A DNA stretch of 64,000 nucleotides, from NCBI RefSeq assembly GCF_020360975.1, contig NW_025408685.1:744001-808000 (forward strand), given 5' to 3'. The notes under the pieces were generated by a model, which saw only the letters and a list, made by a program, of their open reading frames with translations, was not told the origin of the DNA and searched no databases. Source of the stretch: Hirsutella rhossiliensis (taxonomy: Eukaryota > Ascomycota > Sordariomycetes > Hypocreales > Ophiocordycipitaceae). Positions 12,501 through 23,561 of the stretch are shown one piece after another; position 1 is the stretch's first letter, and the number at the start of each line of letters is the position of its first letter. The translations under genes were made by a program, and so were the position numbers.

Positions 12501-15500
12501 GTGACAGAGCCCGCTCCGTGAATACCCGATTCGCCACTCTCATCAGAAACTGCCGCGTCTTGTTTTTAGTTCCATCGCCGTCGCCGACGACGCCACCACG
12601 GGCGTCATCCCCGGCACCCGGCTGGCCGCCGGCCGAGAGAACGGGCAGCAGTTCCGCCGCGGCGGCGACGCGCTTCCACGTCGGGTCCTCCACCTTGGTC
12701 GCGTAGTTCGTGACGTAGTAGACGAGCGCCATGGTCTTCCGTTGCGTCGCTATGAAGGAAATGTCATGGTTGTGGCGGAGCCCCACGGCGATGGCCTTGT
12801 TCCACCGGTTCACCATGGGGTGTGTCCTGCGGATCCGCAGTACACCGTCCGATGAGAAGGCAGTCTCCTCGACCAGCTTCCATGGCGCCTTGAAGCGACA
12901 GAGGTCGCCCTTTCGCCCCTTGTTGCCCAGGGAGTACTTGACGCATGTCGGGCTATGGGTGTGGATCTGCGTCGCGCCGGCGCAGAAATTGGCTTCCTCT
13001 TCGAATGAGGCCGAGAACTGCTCGGCACTGTCCAGCAGGGATGATATATCAGACGTCGCCGAACGCTCCGCCTGGACGGCGCAGAACCCTTCCTGGTCTA
13101 AGTCCTAGTTTCCGCGTCAGCCTGCGTCCTCTTGGCCTATGACTACGACGCCCTGCCGTTACCTCGCTAAAGACACTATCGACGTAGCGGACGATTCGCT
13201 CGCGGTAGGCCGCCTGTTCCTCCCCGTCTGAGTCGGCAAGCATCCAGCTCAGGCGCGTGTTTCCGTCTAGCCAGAGCAGCCCGTGGACATGAAGAGATCC
13301 TCGCTCGTTGGTTTCCACGGCGCCATAGTACTGGCTGATGCGGCCGAAGACCGACTCCCCCCCCATGTTGACGTAATGCTCAAAGAACAGCGTCATCTCC
13401 CGGTGGAAGAAGATGGCTGAGCTCATCGGGTCGGAGACGGATAGCCGCACCCGTTTGAATGACTTATCGAGGCTCCGCAGGAACTCCTCGGCCGCTTCGG
13501 GGTCGCGCGCGCGGTGCGCTGCCAGTCGGAGCTTCACCGGGTTCGTGATGTCGTTTGGGTTGATCGTGAACCAGATCGCGGGCACGCCGTAACGGACGAT
13601 GAGCGCCAAGATCCTATGCCGCATCCCGAGACGGAGCTCTCTGGACATGGGCTGACGATAGCCATACAACGAAAGGCTCCTGAGGAGCTCCTTTACGGCG
13701 TCGTCGGTCGTCTTGCCTGTGCTCTCCAGCTCGGCTCTAGCTGCCGCCAATCCGTCTGCGGTCAGCGACCGTACGATGCGCTCCACCTTGCGGAAGTTCT
13801 TCCTCGTCACGCTCAGCATGCTGACGCGACGGTTCCTCGACCGCACGCCCATGTTAAAGACGAGGAACGCGAATATGTGGTGCGTCGCGAACCGGCCGCC
13901 GTGGCGTCGCAACACCGTGTCGGCCCACGTCCGAAGGCTCATGTTCCGAGACGACAAGAGGTCCCGCGTCCCGGCCTCTTCCGCCTCGCGCGTGTTGGCG
14001 GTGCCTCTGCCCAACTGTACGGTTGCCTCTTCGACCGGTCGCGGCCCTCCGACGCCAAATGGCAACAGCGTGGGAAAGGTCTTTGCGAAAAAGGAGGCTT
14101 CGAACGAGTCGGCGAATTCATCCCCGCGGCGAATGCGTATGTGCGGCTCAGAACCATCGGCGTGCCCTAGCTGCCCCCTTGCCGAGGTTTGCACCCACGT
14201 CCTCGGGCCCGTGCCGCCGTCGCCTGCGCCTTCGCGGACGACATCGCACGCGAACCGCAATTTGTCCACGTCGGCCACGTCGGGCGGCCCGTCCAACGCA
14301 AATATTCCGGATGAGGTCACCTCGTTGATCGTCTTCGCATCTTGATTAGGCTCGCCGCCGCTCTGGCCACGCGCCTCGTCTACCTCGTTTGACTCTGGCT
14401 CGTCGTCCTCGCGAATCGTCGTGCTTCCCCCTTGGTTGAGCAGAGAGAGGATTTCTTCGATCTCTACCGCCCCCTCGTCGTCCATGGCCCGCTCCGTGGG
14501 CGGCACGACGCGCCGTCCGCGTCTTCTCCCACGCCGACGCCTCGTTCCGCTCGAGGCGCTCGTACACCAACGGCGGCACCCCGTCGGCCGAGTCTCCCCA
14601 GCTCTCCATCTCCGCCGCGTCGATCTCGATCCCGGCGTAGTGTGGGTTGTTCCTCTTCAACCAGATGAGGGCCCTCTCGACCACTCGCCGCCTCACCGAC
14701 AGGAGGCTCGACATGTCACTTGGTGTCGGCCTTACCGCCCCCTGCCACGAGACGTGGATCTCGTCCATCACCCGGACGAGCGGATGCGGCAGCACGTTCG
14801 TTGCCAGCTCTTGCACGTTGTTCGGGAACACCGTGATGTGGCCCTTGACGTGCTTGGGGTACGTTAGCGTCTGCTTCTGGCCGCCTGAGACGTTGTACCT
14901 TGTGACGAACCCATAACATGAGTTCAGCGCGATCAGCTTCTCCTCCACCGGCGTTAGGCCCTTGAGCTCGTCGGGGAAGACGTGCTCGCAACCGAGGCGG
15001 CCATGGAGCAGCGCCGCCGGCGACAGCACCCGCGCGCCAGGTGTCGAGAACACTCCGCGCAGAGCGGGACGGGCTCGCCCTCGCGGAAGCAGCCTCGGCA
15101 CGCAAACGGCGAGCTCCCACCCTTGGGAATGGGACTCGACAGCCACCGGTCCCATGCCGTCTCCTCAGCTCTTTTCTTGTGCTCTTCCGGTAGCATAGCA
15201 TGCACCTCTGTATCGGCAGCGTGTCCACGTCGTGGAACGCCCGATAGAAGCGTCGTACCGTCGACACCTTCCTCTCATGCGGTACTGGTATGCACCAGGT
15301 TTGCTCGTTGGATAGCCTCTCCTTTACGGCGAATTCCTCCTCAAGATAACGTAAGACGCTGTCTAGGTCTTCCACCTGTAGCTCACTTCTCCTCTGCCTC
15401 TGACGGCCGCGTCGACTACGTTTTGTTGGGGGCTGGTCTCGGTCGGGCTCGCGGATCCTCTTTCTCTGTTCCACGGGCTCCGAAGATCTCGCCGCCGCCT

Positions 15501-17005
15501 CGACTCGCCTCGGCCGATCCTCCTCTCCTACCGCTGCCTGGCGTGGTGGACGTGGTGGCAACCGTCCGGATGACTGCGTATCTCCTGCTCCATCTCCCGG
15601 CTCTTTGGGCTGGATTGCCTGCACGGGGGGCTCCCTGACGGCTGTGGAGGATAACCCGAGTGTCGTTGCCGGCCGATCCTGTCCTGCCTGGCGTGACGGC
15701 CGTGGTGATAACCGTCCGGATGACTGCAGACCTCCTGCTCTGTCTTCCATCGCTTTCGCTCGGATTGACTGGACGAGGGGCCCCCTATCGACTCTATGCG
15801 ACCCACCCTCGTCTGAGGAGGGCCCTTGTCCAGCCGTCTTCCTGATCTCTCTGGGCTGGATGGGTTGCGGCGAGTGCTGGCTTACATTCTCTAGCCGAAA
15901 TCTTGTTAAACATCGCGCTTGCCCTCCATTTGAAGAGGCACCATTGGCGCGCGTCGTATTTTCTCGCGGCCGACTGCCTAGCCGGCTTCCCTGAGGCATC
16001 GCTCTTTCGAGTGCTTCTGCCTGTTCTCTTCGTGAGGCCTCCTCGGACACCGGCGCCTGCTTCGCCTCGATAGGCCGTAACCTGCGTGCCGGGCCCGCTC
16101 GACCTTCGTGGCCCAGCACCCGCTTCGGTCCCCCCGTCCGTTGCACTTCGGCTCGCGTCCGCGGTACTACTCGTTGTAGCGGCGACCGCTGCCCCGACGC
16201 ACGACCCGCCCTCGCCAAAGGGGGGGGGGATGTGCCCGGCCGCGTCCCTGATCTCTTTGGGCTGGATGGGTTGCGGCGAGTGCTGACTTGGCTCTCCCAG
16301 CGGATATCTCATCCTCTTTCTACTTGTCGGTCTCCCCCTCCCGTGTTTCCCCCCGGCGCCAGTTGTCCGCTCAACAAGACCCTTCAGAGTCAGCTGCATG
16401 CCACCGCTAGGTTGCCTAGGCCGAACGGTCTCGGGGCCATCTCCGGCCACAACGGAAGATCCCCTGACGCCTAGGCCTTCGTTTCGCCTGACCAAGACCC
16501 CTGGGGCGGATGGTGCTTGTAGAGCAACCCCTTCTCCCTCCAACACTGCGCCAACGGACGGCACAAAACCCCCCATGGCCGGCTCAGCACTTACCGGCCC
16601 TAATCTGACAGCGTCCGCTTCTATGATTAGAGGCATATCCCGCACGTTTGTCGATGCTGAGCGTCGCGCTCGCCCTCCCTTTGAGGAGGCACCATTGACA
16701 TGCGTCGTCCTTCTCCGCGGCCGGCCGCCTCGCCGACTTCCCTTGGGCAACGCTCTTTTGAGCGCCTCTGCCTGCTCTCTTCGTGAGGCCTCGTCGGCCG
16801 CGGCGGCCGGCTTGGCCTCAATAGGCCGGAACGTGGGTGCCGCGTTTGCTTGACTTTTGTGGCCCGACGCCCGCTTCGGCCCTTCGTCCATTGCGCTCGA
16901 TCTCGCCGCCGCAATCCTCCTCGTCGCGGCAGCGGCCGCTGCTGCTGCCCCTGTTTCGCACTCTCCTGCCACCGACCTTACCTCGCGGCTACGATTCTCC
17001 CCCAT
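9509..17005 (-). pseudogene. Helitron copy 2: Rep/helicase gene, full length but frameshifted
   Basis: Rolling-circle transposase of the Helitron class. From the ATG at 17003-17005 the minus strand encodes a long disordered N-terminus with repeats (17005-15400), a Cys-rich motif (MLCYRKSTRKEL), a segment with GCEHVFPDELKGL and KHVKGHITVFPNNVQEL (about 15000-14700), the Rep domain (14506-13049) with LHVHGLLWL (HxH codons 13283-13291) and a candidate catalytic Tyr in AAYRERIVRYVD, the YYVTNYATK region (12816-12037), then a PIF1-type helicase with P-loop GGEGGTGKS, Walker B LVIDEVSML (near 10800) and terminal motif SLYVQLSRC (near 9750). The last frame runs to a stop at 9509-9511. Several frameshifts interrupt it (for example near 15170, 14480, 13100, 11000 and 9780), so it is unlikely to be active unless these are assembly indels. 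G+C is high and the breaks are indels, not C-to-T stops, so RIP is not the obvious cause. Confidence 0.92.
15930..16880 (-). repeat. direct duplication inside the N-terminal region of Helitron copy 2
   Basis: A module reading FRPIEAK, EASRREQAEALKRALPKGSR and HVNGASSKGG occurs near 16840-16650. It occurs again as RLRPIEAK, EASRREQAEALERAMPQGSR and RANGASSNGG near 16090-15930, about 0.75 kb away. Both are followed by SQHSPQPIQP. Copy 1 has the module once (FRPIQPRKP near 5650). Within the second half, a shorter repeat of about 150 bp (QSSGRL.PRP.RQA) is seen at 15550-15750. Confidence 0.75.
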
Positions 17006-17519
17006 GATGGTGCTGTCTTATCGGCAGGGCTCTGCAAACGAACGATAGATTGGAAGCCTTCGCCCGGGATATGCCCCGAAATTGTCTCGCTCCCTGGCAA
17101 TGGCGTTCTGCCGTGTTGGCATTCTTCCTACTAACGGTTATATCCTTCCTTGTTGATATCCCCTTTCTGCATTAGACCTCTCCTCTCTCGGACCTGCCGG
17201 GCTTCCTCTGGACGTATCGGCAGGCTTATCTGCCGACGGCCCTAGTTTTCGGCATCCTATGCCGGTAGCCCTGCCGGACACCTTAATCCGCGTCGCCCTT
17301 GGTGCCCGATCAGTACCCAGCTCCGCAACACCACGACGCATCTCTTTGACGTCTGCTTACTTACAGCGGCAAGGCTCCTCGCTCTTCCCGGCGAATCCAT
17401 ACCACTATTGATCTACTATAAGTGCGTTTACGCTCGACTTCTTCCCTACTCCTTTCTTGACGCCGAGAACCCGTCCTTTTAGTGCGTGCGACTGGCCTAT
17501 CGACCTGCGCAGATACACT
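17006..17519. other. divergent intergenic region of Helitron unit 2
   Basis: This separates the Rep/helicase start (minus, 17005) from the accessory gene (plus, 17520 or 17604). It probably holds both promoters. No convincing coding sequence seen. Confidence 0.4.
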
Positions 17520-18841
17520 ATGTCTTCCTCTCTACTTCCTACCGATATGCCCGCACCGCACCTTCGAAAGCCGCTCGATAGCCAAAGGGGCGCTGGCGGT
17601 GAGATGTCTATGATGTCTTTTGTCCAGCCGGACTGTCCTGCTAGATTTTCCCACCAGGACGACCACCGCATTAGGGGTCTTAACGCCGAGGCCATGGCCC
17701 GCGTCTTCCTGCCTCCGCCCGCCTGGCTGCTCGCGACGGAATATGCGCCCTCCGATCGGATGCCGCTGATTCCCCGACATCCGTCTTTTTAGCCTCAACC
17801 TCTCCATCTACGGCCAGCCTATTGATCCATCCGACTGGACCGAAGAGTGGTTTTTCATGCATGCCCGCGTCCACCCCTACGCGCTCGCATGGGAGGTTGA
17901 GCAACGCGACGGCCTGGAGTCTGGCACGGGCCGCACCCTTCTCTATACGATGCCCGCCCTTGCCGTCCGCGATCAGGGCTACCAGCCGTAAGCCGTGCCC
18001 TGACCCTTCGCGAGTGCCGACGGAACGGTATATGGCTAAGATGGGCCTGAAGCGTTCTCCCTAGGCTCTTTGCCTCTATGGGCGACTTCCCCTGCATCCC
18101 GCCTATTGTTTCCTTTACCGGCCTTGTCGTCGGCACCGGCCACTCCTCGCTGCGGCGGGACCTACTGCCCGGTCTAGACGCCGCCCAACTTAACTGTTGC
18201 GGCTTTGTCCGCCTTTCTACCTATGTCGCTCCTGGGATGCCCAATAAGGTCCCCTTCAAGGGCTTCCACCCGTTCCAGGTCTTCGTTATCTTCCCTATTC
18301 GCGCTAACCCCTGGGCCGTCTTGTGTAGGAAGATGGCCGAGAGGCAGGACTCTCAATTTCAGCCTAACGTCCCCTTTACCTGCACAGGCAAGGTCGCTGG
18401 CCTGCTCCGGCATGACGTTATGCTCTACCCCCCGGGCTCTTACCGGGACAACGTCTTTATCGTCGTCCCAGATTCCTGGACTTTTCTCGACAAGGCCGCC
18501 GCCGCCGTCACCACGATGGCACCGCTTCTCTCTACGCCACAGAGGCAACAAGCTTCCTCCGCTTCCGCGGCCTTCCAGGACATGCGCGCTGCCTCTTTGT
18601 CTTTGATCACCCCTGGCACCCTCCGCCCAGTCCTCCACCTTTGGCTTCGGCTTCGCCCTCGACCGGCCACCTTACGCCGCCCGGGAAACGATATTGCCCT
18701 GAGCCTGCCGATACGGCGACGAAGCGACCGTGTCTGCTGCATAAGGCCCCGGTGATCTCGTCTTCCCTAAGCCCGCCTCCTCTGCCACCCAGTCGTTCTC
18801 TGTTTCGGCTGCCTCCGCCGCTCATGAGCCGGACAACCTAA
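17520..18841 (+). pseudogene. Helitron-associated accessory gene, copy 2 (two exons, frameshifted)
   Basis: Paralogue of the gene at 7267-8774; function unknown. Exon 1 starts at ATG 17520 or, matching copy 1, at 17604 (MSMMSFVQPDCPARF) and ends at 17987 with VRDQGYQP. The next bases GTAAGC form a donor whose TAA would otherwise look like a stop. An acceptor CCCTAG ends at 18064, giving a 77-bp intron. Splicing joins CC to G and continues in frame as LFASMGDFPCIPPIVSFTG, which matches copy 1. Exon 2 then has CCGFVRLSTYVAPGMPNK, GFHPFQVFVIFPI and IVVPDSWTFLDKA. A small indel near 17760 breaks exon 1, and another near 18600 moves the C-terminal TKRPCL motif (TKRPRL in copy 1) into a different frame ending at 18841. 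The gene is divergent from the Rep/helicase gene exactly as in copy 1. Confidence 0.7.
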
Positions 18842-19432
18842 ACCGGGTCCTGACCTACGGGACTCTTCCCTCGATTCCATTGTCGCCCATGGCTTGGGCT
18901 CGCCGGCCCGTCCCCTTCGAAACCGCCACCTATATAAGAAAGCTACGGAAATGGAATAGCGTACGCTGCTATAACTTCTTAAATGGGAAGTGTTTTTCGT
19001 CTAGCCTGACTGCCCGTTGGTCGCCGTTACCTTTCTGCCTCTGTACATCTGCCCCTGTACATCTCCCCCTGTACATCTGCCCCTTGTGTAGACTTTCGTT
19101 CCTCAAGGCTCTTTGCGCAACCCCTGTTGGGTTGCCTCTCCCGTTTGCGCGAGCCGCGGCTGGCGAGCCTTCCCCTCGTGAGGAACGAAAGGCTCTTCTG
19201 GACGGGAAAAAAACCCAAAACTACCTTCACCCTCGAAAATCTTGGCTTCTGATTGGAGAACCTTTCTTGCCTGCTGATTGGAGAACCTAAAAACCCCAAA
19301 ACTTCTAAATCCCGCCTTCCGATTTGGTTGTTTAAGGATTACCTTTTTCGTCCTAGCCCCCCTTTTTTTTGCCCTCCGGCGCTATTGGACTCAGCCCCTC
19401 GCTTCGTCCGTCTTTCTTCCCACGCCCGTGCC
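18842..19432. other. 5' end region of Helitron unit 2, non-coding
   Basis: No gene recognised. It contains the AGGAACGAAAGG motif repeats, a perfect hairpin at 19117-19135, and a duplicated GATTGGAGAACCT at about 19250-19290. The Helitron 5' end should lie before the copia homology that starts near 19433. Confidence 0.45.
19093..19192. repeat. inverted copies of the AGGAACGAAAGG motif flanking a hairpin
   Basis: CTTTCGTTCCTCAAGG at 19093-19108 is the exact reverse complement of the motif at 9105 and 9128. TGAGGAACGAAAGG at 19179-19192 is in the other orientation. Between them GCAACCC (19117-19123) and GGGTTGC (19129-19135) form a 7-bp stem with a 5-base loop. Hairpins and subterminal inverted repeats are a known feature of Helitron ends. 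Confidence 0.75.
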
Positions 19433-22400
19433 TTTAGAAACCACGCCCATTACTACACGGATTGGACTACAACTACATTCACTAAGCTTCGTATGGATAA
19501 TGCCAACGCTACGAGGTCACTCCAGGAAGTGCTCCAGCTACTCTTCGACAAGTTGCAACGGTGTCAGCGTGCCCTCGGCAGGAATTTGCTGATGAAGTTC
19601 ACCTTCGAACAACCCTTATCAACGCCTGCCGCGGCGTGCCAGAATTGAGCACGCCCTCTTCAAGCCATCAAACAAGATAGAGGCGTTGTTTGCAGATCTT
19701 CGTTCTTCCATTGAAACACATCTCGCACGCGGCACAACCCCCCAATACGCCCAGGATGATAACCAGCAGTACTACCTTGATCGTCGATACAACAACAACC
19801 GCGAAAGAGGTAGTGGATACAGAGGAAGCAGAGACTTCAGATGCCAGAGCTACAACCGCGGTAGATTCAACCAACGCCCTCAAGGCAACAACAACCGCCC
19901 CTGGACTAGGAAGTGCTTCGTGTGCAACAAAGAAGGCTGCTGGTCCATCAAACACACGGCCGAAGAACGTCAGAAGGCCAAGAGTCAATATGTAGCCCAC
20001 TGTCACTTCACGGGCACGCCCGTGGAACTCGCGGCCTATGTGACGGACTACGAAGGCATTGAAGGCGACCCCGCTGACGATGACGGCGACTGGGATGAGA
20101 ATCAGGATGACGATGCTAACCCGAAACAGTGGCAAGCAAGTCAAATGCTCTGCCAGCAAGCGTTCAACCATTTGATCACTGGTGAAGACGCTTACCGTAC
20201 AGATCAAAACACTGTTCCCGCCTCACAATTTGTTATTGAAGACCGCTATTCAAAAGACAAATTCCAAGGCATCATGATTGACACAGGTGCAGCCAAAGTC
20301 TCTACAGCCGGTCACTCTCAGTACATTGCTTTACAACGAGAAGATCGCTCTGTAGCCTAGACAGCTCCAAGTCCGGCCAGGCTACCATCAAATTCGGGAA
20401 TGGCGAAGCCATTCACTCGGTTAACTCCATCGCCCTCAAAACACCAGTCGGACGGATCACGTTCCATATTCTTCAGACTCCTACCCCTTTCCTGCTTTCT
20501 TTGGCCGATATGGACCGTCTTGGAATATATTTTAACAACATCAAAGACACCATCGAATGTACTAATCATTGTACTAATCGCCAAATGAGCATCCCTGTCA
20601 CCCGTAAATGGGGACACCTGGTTCTTTCTCTCTAAGGCCGAAGACTCCATCACGTTTCTCACAGAGGCTGAGATTCGTACACTTCACCGACGATTTGGAC
20701 ACCCAGCAGTCCCTAGGCTATATCACCTTCTGAAGCAAGCTGGCCACAGCGACGTCTCGATAGGCACATTAGAGACTGTCTCTAAGTTCTGCCATCACTG
20801 TCAAATGCACTCGCAAGCCCCGAGACGCTTCAAATTCACCCTCAAGGATGACCAAGAGTTCAATTACGAAATCATCGTTGATGTGATGTACCTAGGAAGC
20901 CCACAACGCCCTGTTTTGCACGTTGTGGACGCAGCCACTGCTTTCCAGGGAGCAAGATTCCTACCCTCAATGTCAGCTAAGGATACATGGGAGACCCTTC
21001 GGACCGCCTGGATCGACACGTACCTTGGACCCCCTGACACCATTCGACACGACGCAGGGACCAACTTTGCTTCAATGGAGTTCCGCCAAGAAGCAAAACT
21101 CATGGGGATCAAATGCTCTCAAGTGCCTGTTGAGACGCATTGGTCCATCGGAAAAATTGAAAGATATCACGCCCCCCTCCGACGCGCGTATGACATCCTA
21201 AACGCGGAACTAAGCAACGTCACCTCCGCCGAAGCAGTGCTCCAAATGGCTGTAAAAGCTATTAACGACACAGCTGGACCTGACGGGATTGTTCCAACTT
21301 TGCTTGTCTTTGGCGCCTACCCTCGTTTAACTGCGGAATCGCCCCCTTCTGCTTCTACCCTGAAAAGGTCGGCCGCGATGCAGAAAGCGATGAAGACGCT
21401 CCGCCAACTCTCAGCGGAAAGACAAGTTAAAGATGCCCTTCGCACGCGCAACGGACCGTCCACCGCCGACGTTTTATCCTCCCACTGCAAAGTGAAGTTC
21501 GTGTTTGAGAGAAAAGACGGCTGGCAAGGACCTTTCAAGATTGCTTCGATTGACGGACATAACGTCACGATTGATACAGTCAATGGCCCCAAGTCTTTCG
21601 TTCCACGCACGTACAGCCGTACCTGCGTGATGACTCCACAATCCCTCAAGTTCCTGCCCTGCCCAGGACGAAGAAGAAACCCTGCCCGACCTGACCCCGG
21701 CACCCCGCAAGAGGACGCCCACCCGGATCCAAGAACAAGCCAAAGGATTTGATCATGATGACCGCTCCTCCAGGCCAAAGTTTCCTGACTCAGAAGGAAG
21801 AAGATGCATACGCTTTATCCATCAAACTCAGGAATGAAGGCATCATCACTGCTCCCGGCGCCCCATTTGAAGAATCCGATAACATCGAGATCACTGACCT
21901 CGTAGGACGAGGTGTATTCAGCTTTGAACGATACGATCGAATGATTCACGGTAATCATCACATCTTTCGCTCCCGAATGGTTCGTGAAGTCAAAGGCAAA
22001 GACACCAAACCGTACGAGAAATCACGACTTGTTGTTCAAGGACATAGCGACTTTGAGAAGACCACCCTACTAACGCAATCTCCGACAATTCAACGCGTTA
22101 GTCAAAGACTCATTTAGCTATTGCCCCGGACTTCTTCAAGGCAACGGCATGACCTTTCCCTTCGCGACATCACTCAAGCATACCCACAATCCCAAACCGA
22201 GCTATTCCGGACAATTCTGACCTATTTGCCCACCGAATTGCAAGGCAAATACCCCCATGGAACGATCATTCGTGTTATCAAGCCCCTATACGGAATTGCA
22301 GAAGCTGGAGTCCATTGGTATCGTACATATCAACAACATCACCTCAAGAACCTTGATATGTCTACTTCAACCTATGATTCCTGCCTTTTGATCACAAACA

Positions 22401-22850
22401 CCGGCCCTAACACGTTTGGCATTGTTGGAATGCAGACAGATGATACCCTTATGCTTGGAACAGACAGCTTTTCCGCCCGTGAAGAAGAAAAGCTCGAGGA
22501 AGCACAATTTCGAGCCAAACCAAAGACATCGATGACCCCAGGAACAACGGTTGACTTCAATGGTGCAAAACTTACCCTGCTGGACATAGGATCCCTATCG
22601 CTTCAGCAAAAAGGACAAGCCACCAAAATCGCCACCATTGACCCCAAAGCATTTGATCATAGCCAACGCTACGTCGAGCAACGAGCGCGCGGATCGTACA
22701 TGTTGCACTGTTACACTGGCACATCAATATCTACAAGCCTCATCAACCTTTCTTTTGCAAGGCTTATTCACCATTCCCTCAGCCGAGGCATATTCGGCCG
22801 TATACTCAGCCAAGACTCATTTTGTCTTCCAGTCAACCTAGGCTAATGCA
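19433..22850 (+). pseudogene. Ty1/copia gag-pol fragment, 5'- and 3'-truncated
   Basis: Remnant of a copia retrotransposon polyprotein. The plus strand gives in order: gag (HYYTDWTTTTFTKL, LFDKLQRCQRALG), a zinc-knuckle-like CFVCNKEGCWSIKH near 19915, a protease site MIDTGAA near 20275, the integrase zinc-binding and core region (RRFGHPAVPRLYHLL; YEIIVDVMYLG; RHDAGTNF; ETHWSIGKIERYH; 20640-21400), and reverse transcriptase (DITQAYPQSQTELFR; IKPLYGIAEAGVHW; 21749-22600). Stops at 20358 and near 22118 and frame changes break it. The RNase H end present in the copy at 23777-31394 is missing and no LTR is visible on either side. It lies in inverted orientation to that copy and abuts the Helitron end. 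Confidence 0.88.
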
Positions 22851-23355
22851 GGCAATTAACCTTCCTTTTGCCTACGCTTTTCACAGCCACAACCCAACAG
22901 CTGGGTTATTCATTCACTTCCACTGTTCTTCTAGCTATATAAGATCATTTACACTCCCTCTCTAGATAGAAGAATCAAGAGCTTTATTCCACTCAAGATT
23001 AATGCTTGCTGCCCATCTCGTACTGCAATATATATTAATAATTATTGATAAGCTTAAGAATACATAACAATATGGAGAATCCGTAAACAATACATAACAA
23101 TATGCCAAAAGTATGTATTTATTTATTATTTAGATGTCTGCCGATCCGAATGCCGGCCTCATTTTTTCCAAATCTCCGGCACAGCGGCCGACAGCACTTA
23201 GACTAAGGGGCCCGGCGTCAAAGACAACGCGTACGGAAGCGGCAAGACCGTTCAGAGGGAGCTTCGCGGCGACTCTCCCTCAGACATACAAATGAGCAGA
23301 TAGTACTCGATACGTTGCTTCTTGCTCTGGAGACGTCTTCGGGTATGATAATAGT
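22851..23355. other. AT-rich non-coding gap with short direct repeat
   Basis: A TATA-like stretch and a purine/pyrimidine-rich run around 22935-23000 resemble an LTR or promoter, but no partner copy is present. AATACATAACAATATG occurs twice (about 23060 and 23090). No gene seen. The bases GATAC at 23356-23360 are the left target duplication of the next element. Confidence 0.4.
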
Positions 23356-23360
23356 GATAC

Positions 23361-23561
23361 TGTGGGTAGGCACCTGCGGCAGCTGCTGCAATGAGACGGT
23401 ACTAGGGTTAACCTGTGATGTTGTATTCGTCTTGTTCTCTATCTAAGGAGGCAGAGGCCAGCGTGGAGAAAGGGGGCACGCTGCCCTCAGCCGCACACGT
23501 GACCGTACGGGTCACGTGCCAACCATGGTTGGTCACACCACTAGATAGATACATTCCTACA
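23361..23561 (-). repeat. copia 3' LTR (201 bp)
   Basis: Starts TGTGGGTAGG and ends CATTCCTACA on the plus strand. It matches the LTR at 31194-31394 at every base I compared. Contains the palindromic stretch CACGTGACCGTACGGGTCAC. Confidence 0.95.

Noticed and set aside
1..19400. RIP (repeat-induced point mutation) as the cause of Helitron decay
   Set aside because: The breaks are mainly frameshifts in G+C-rich sequence, not clusters of C-to-T stops. A RIP index calculation would settle it.
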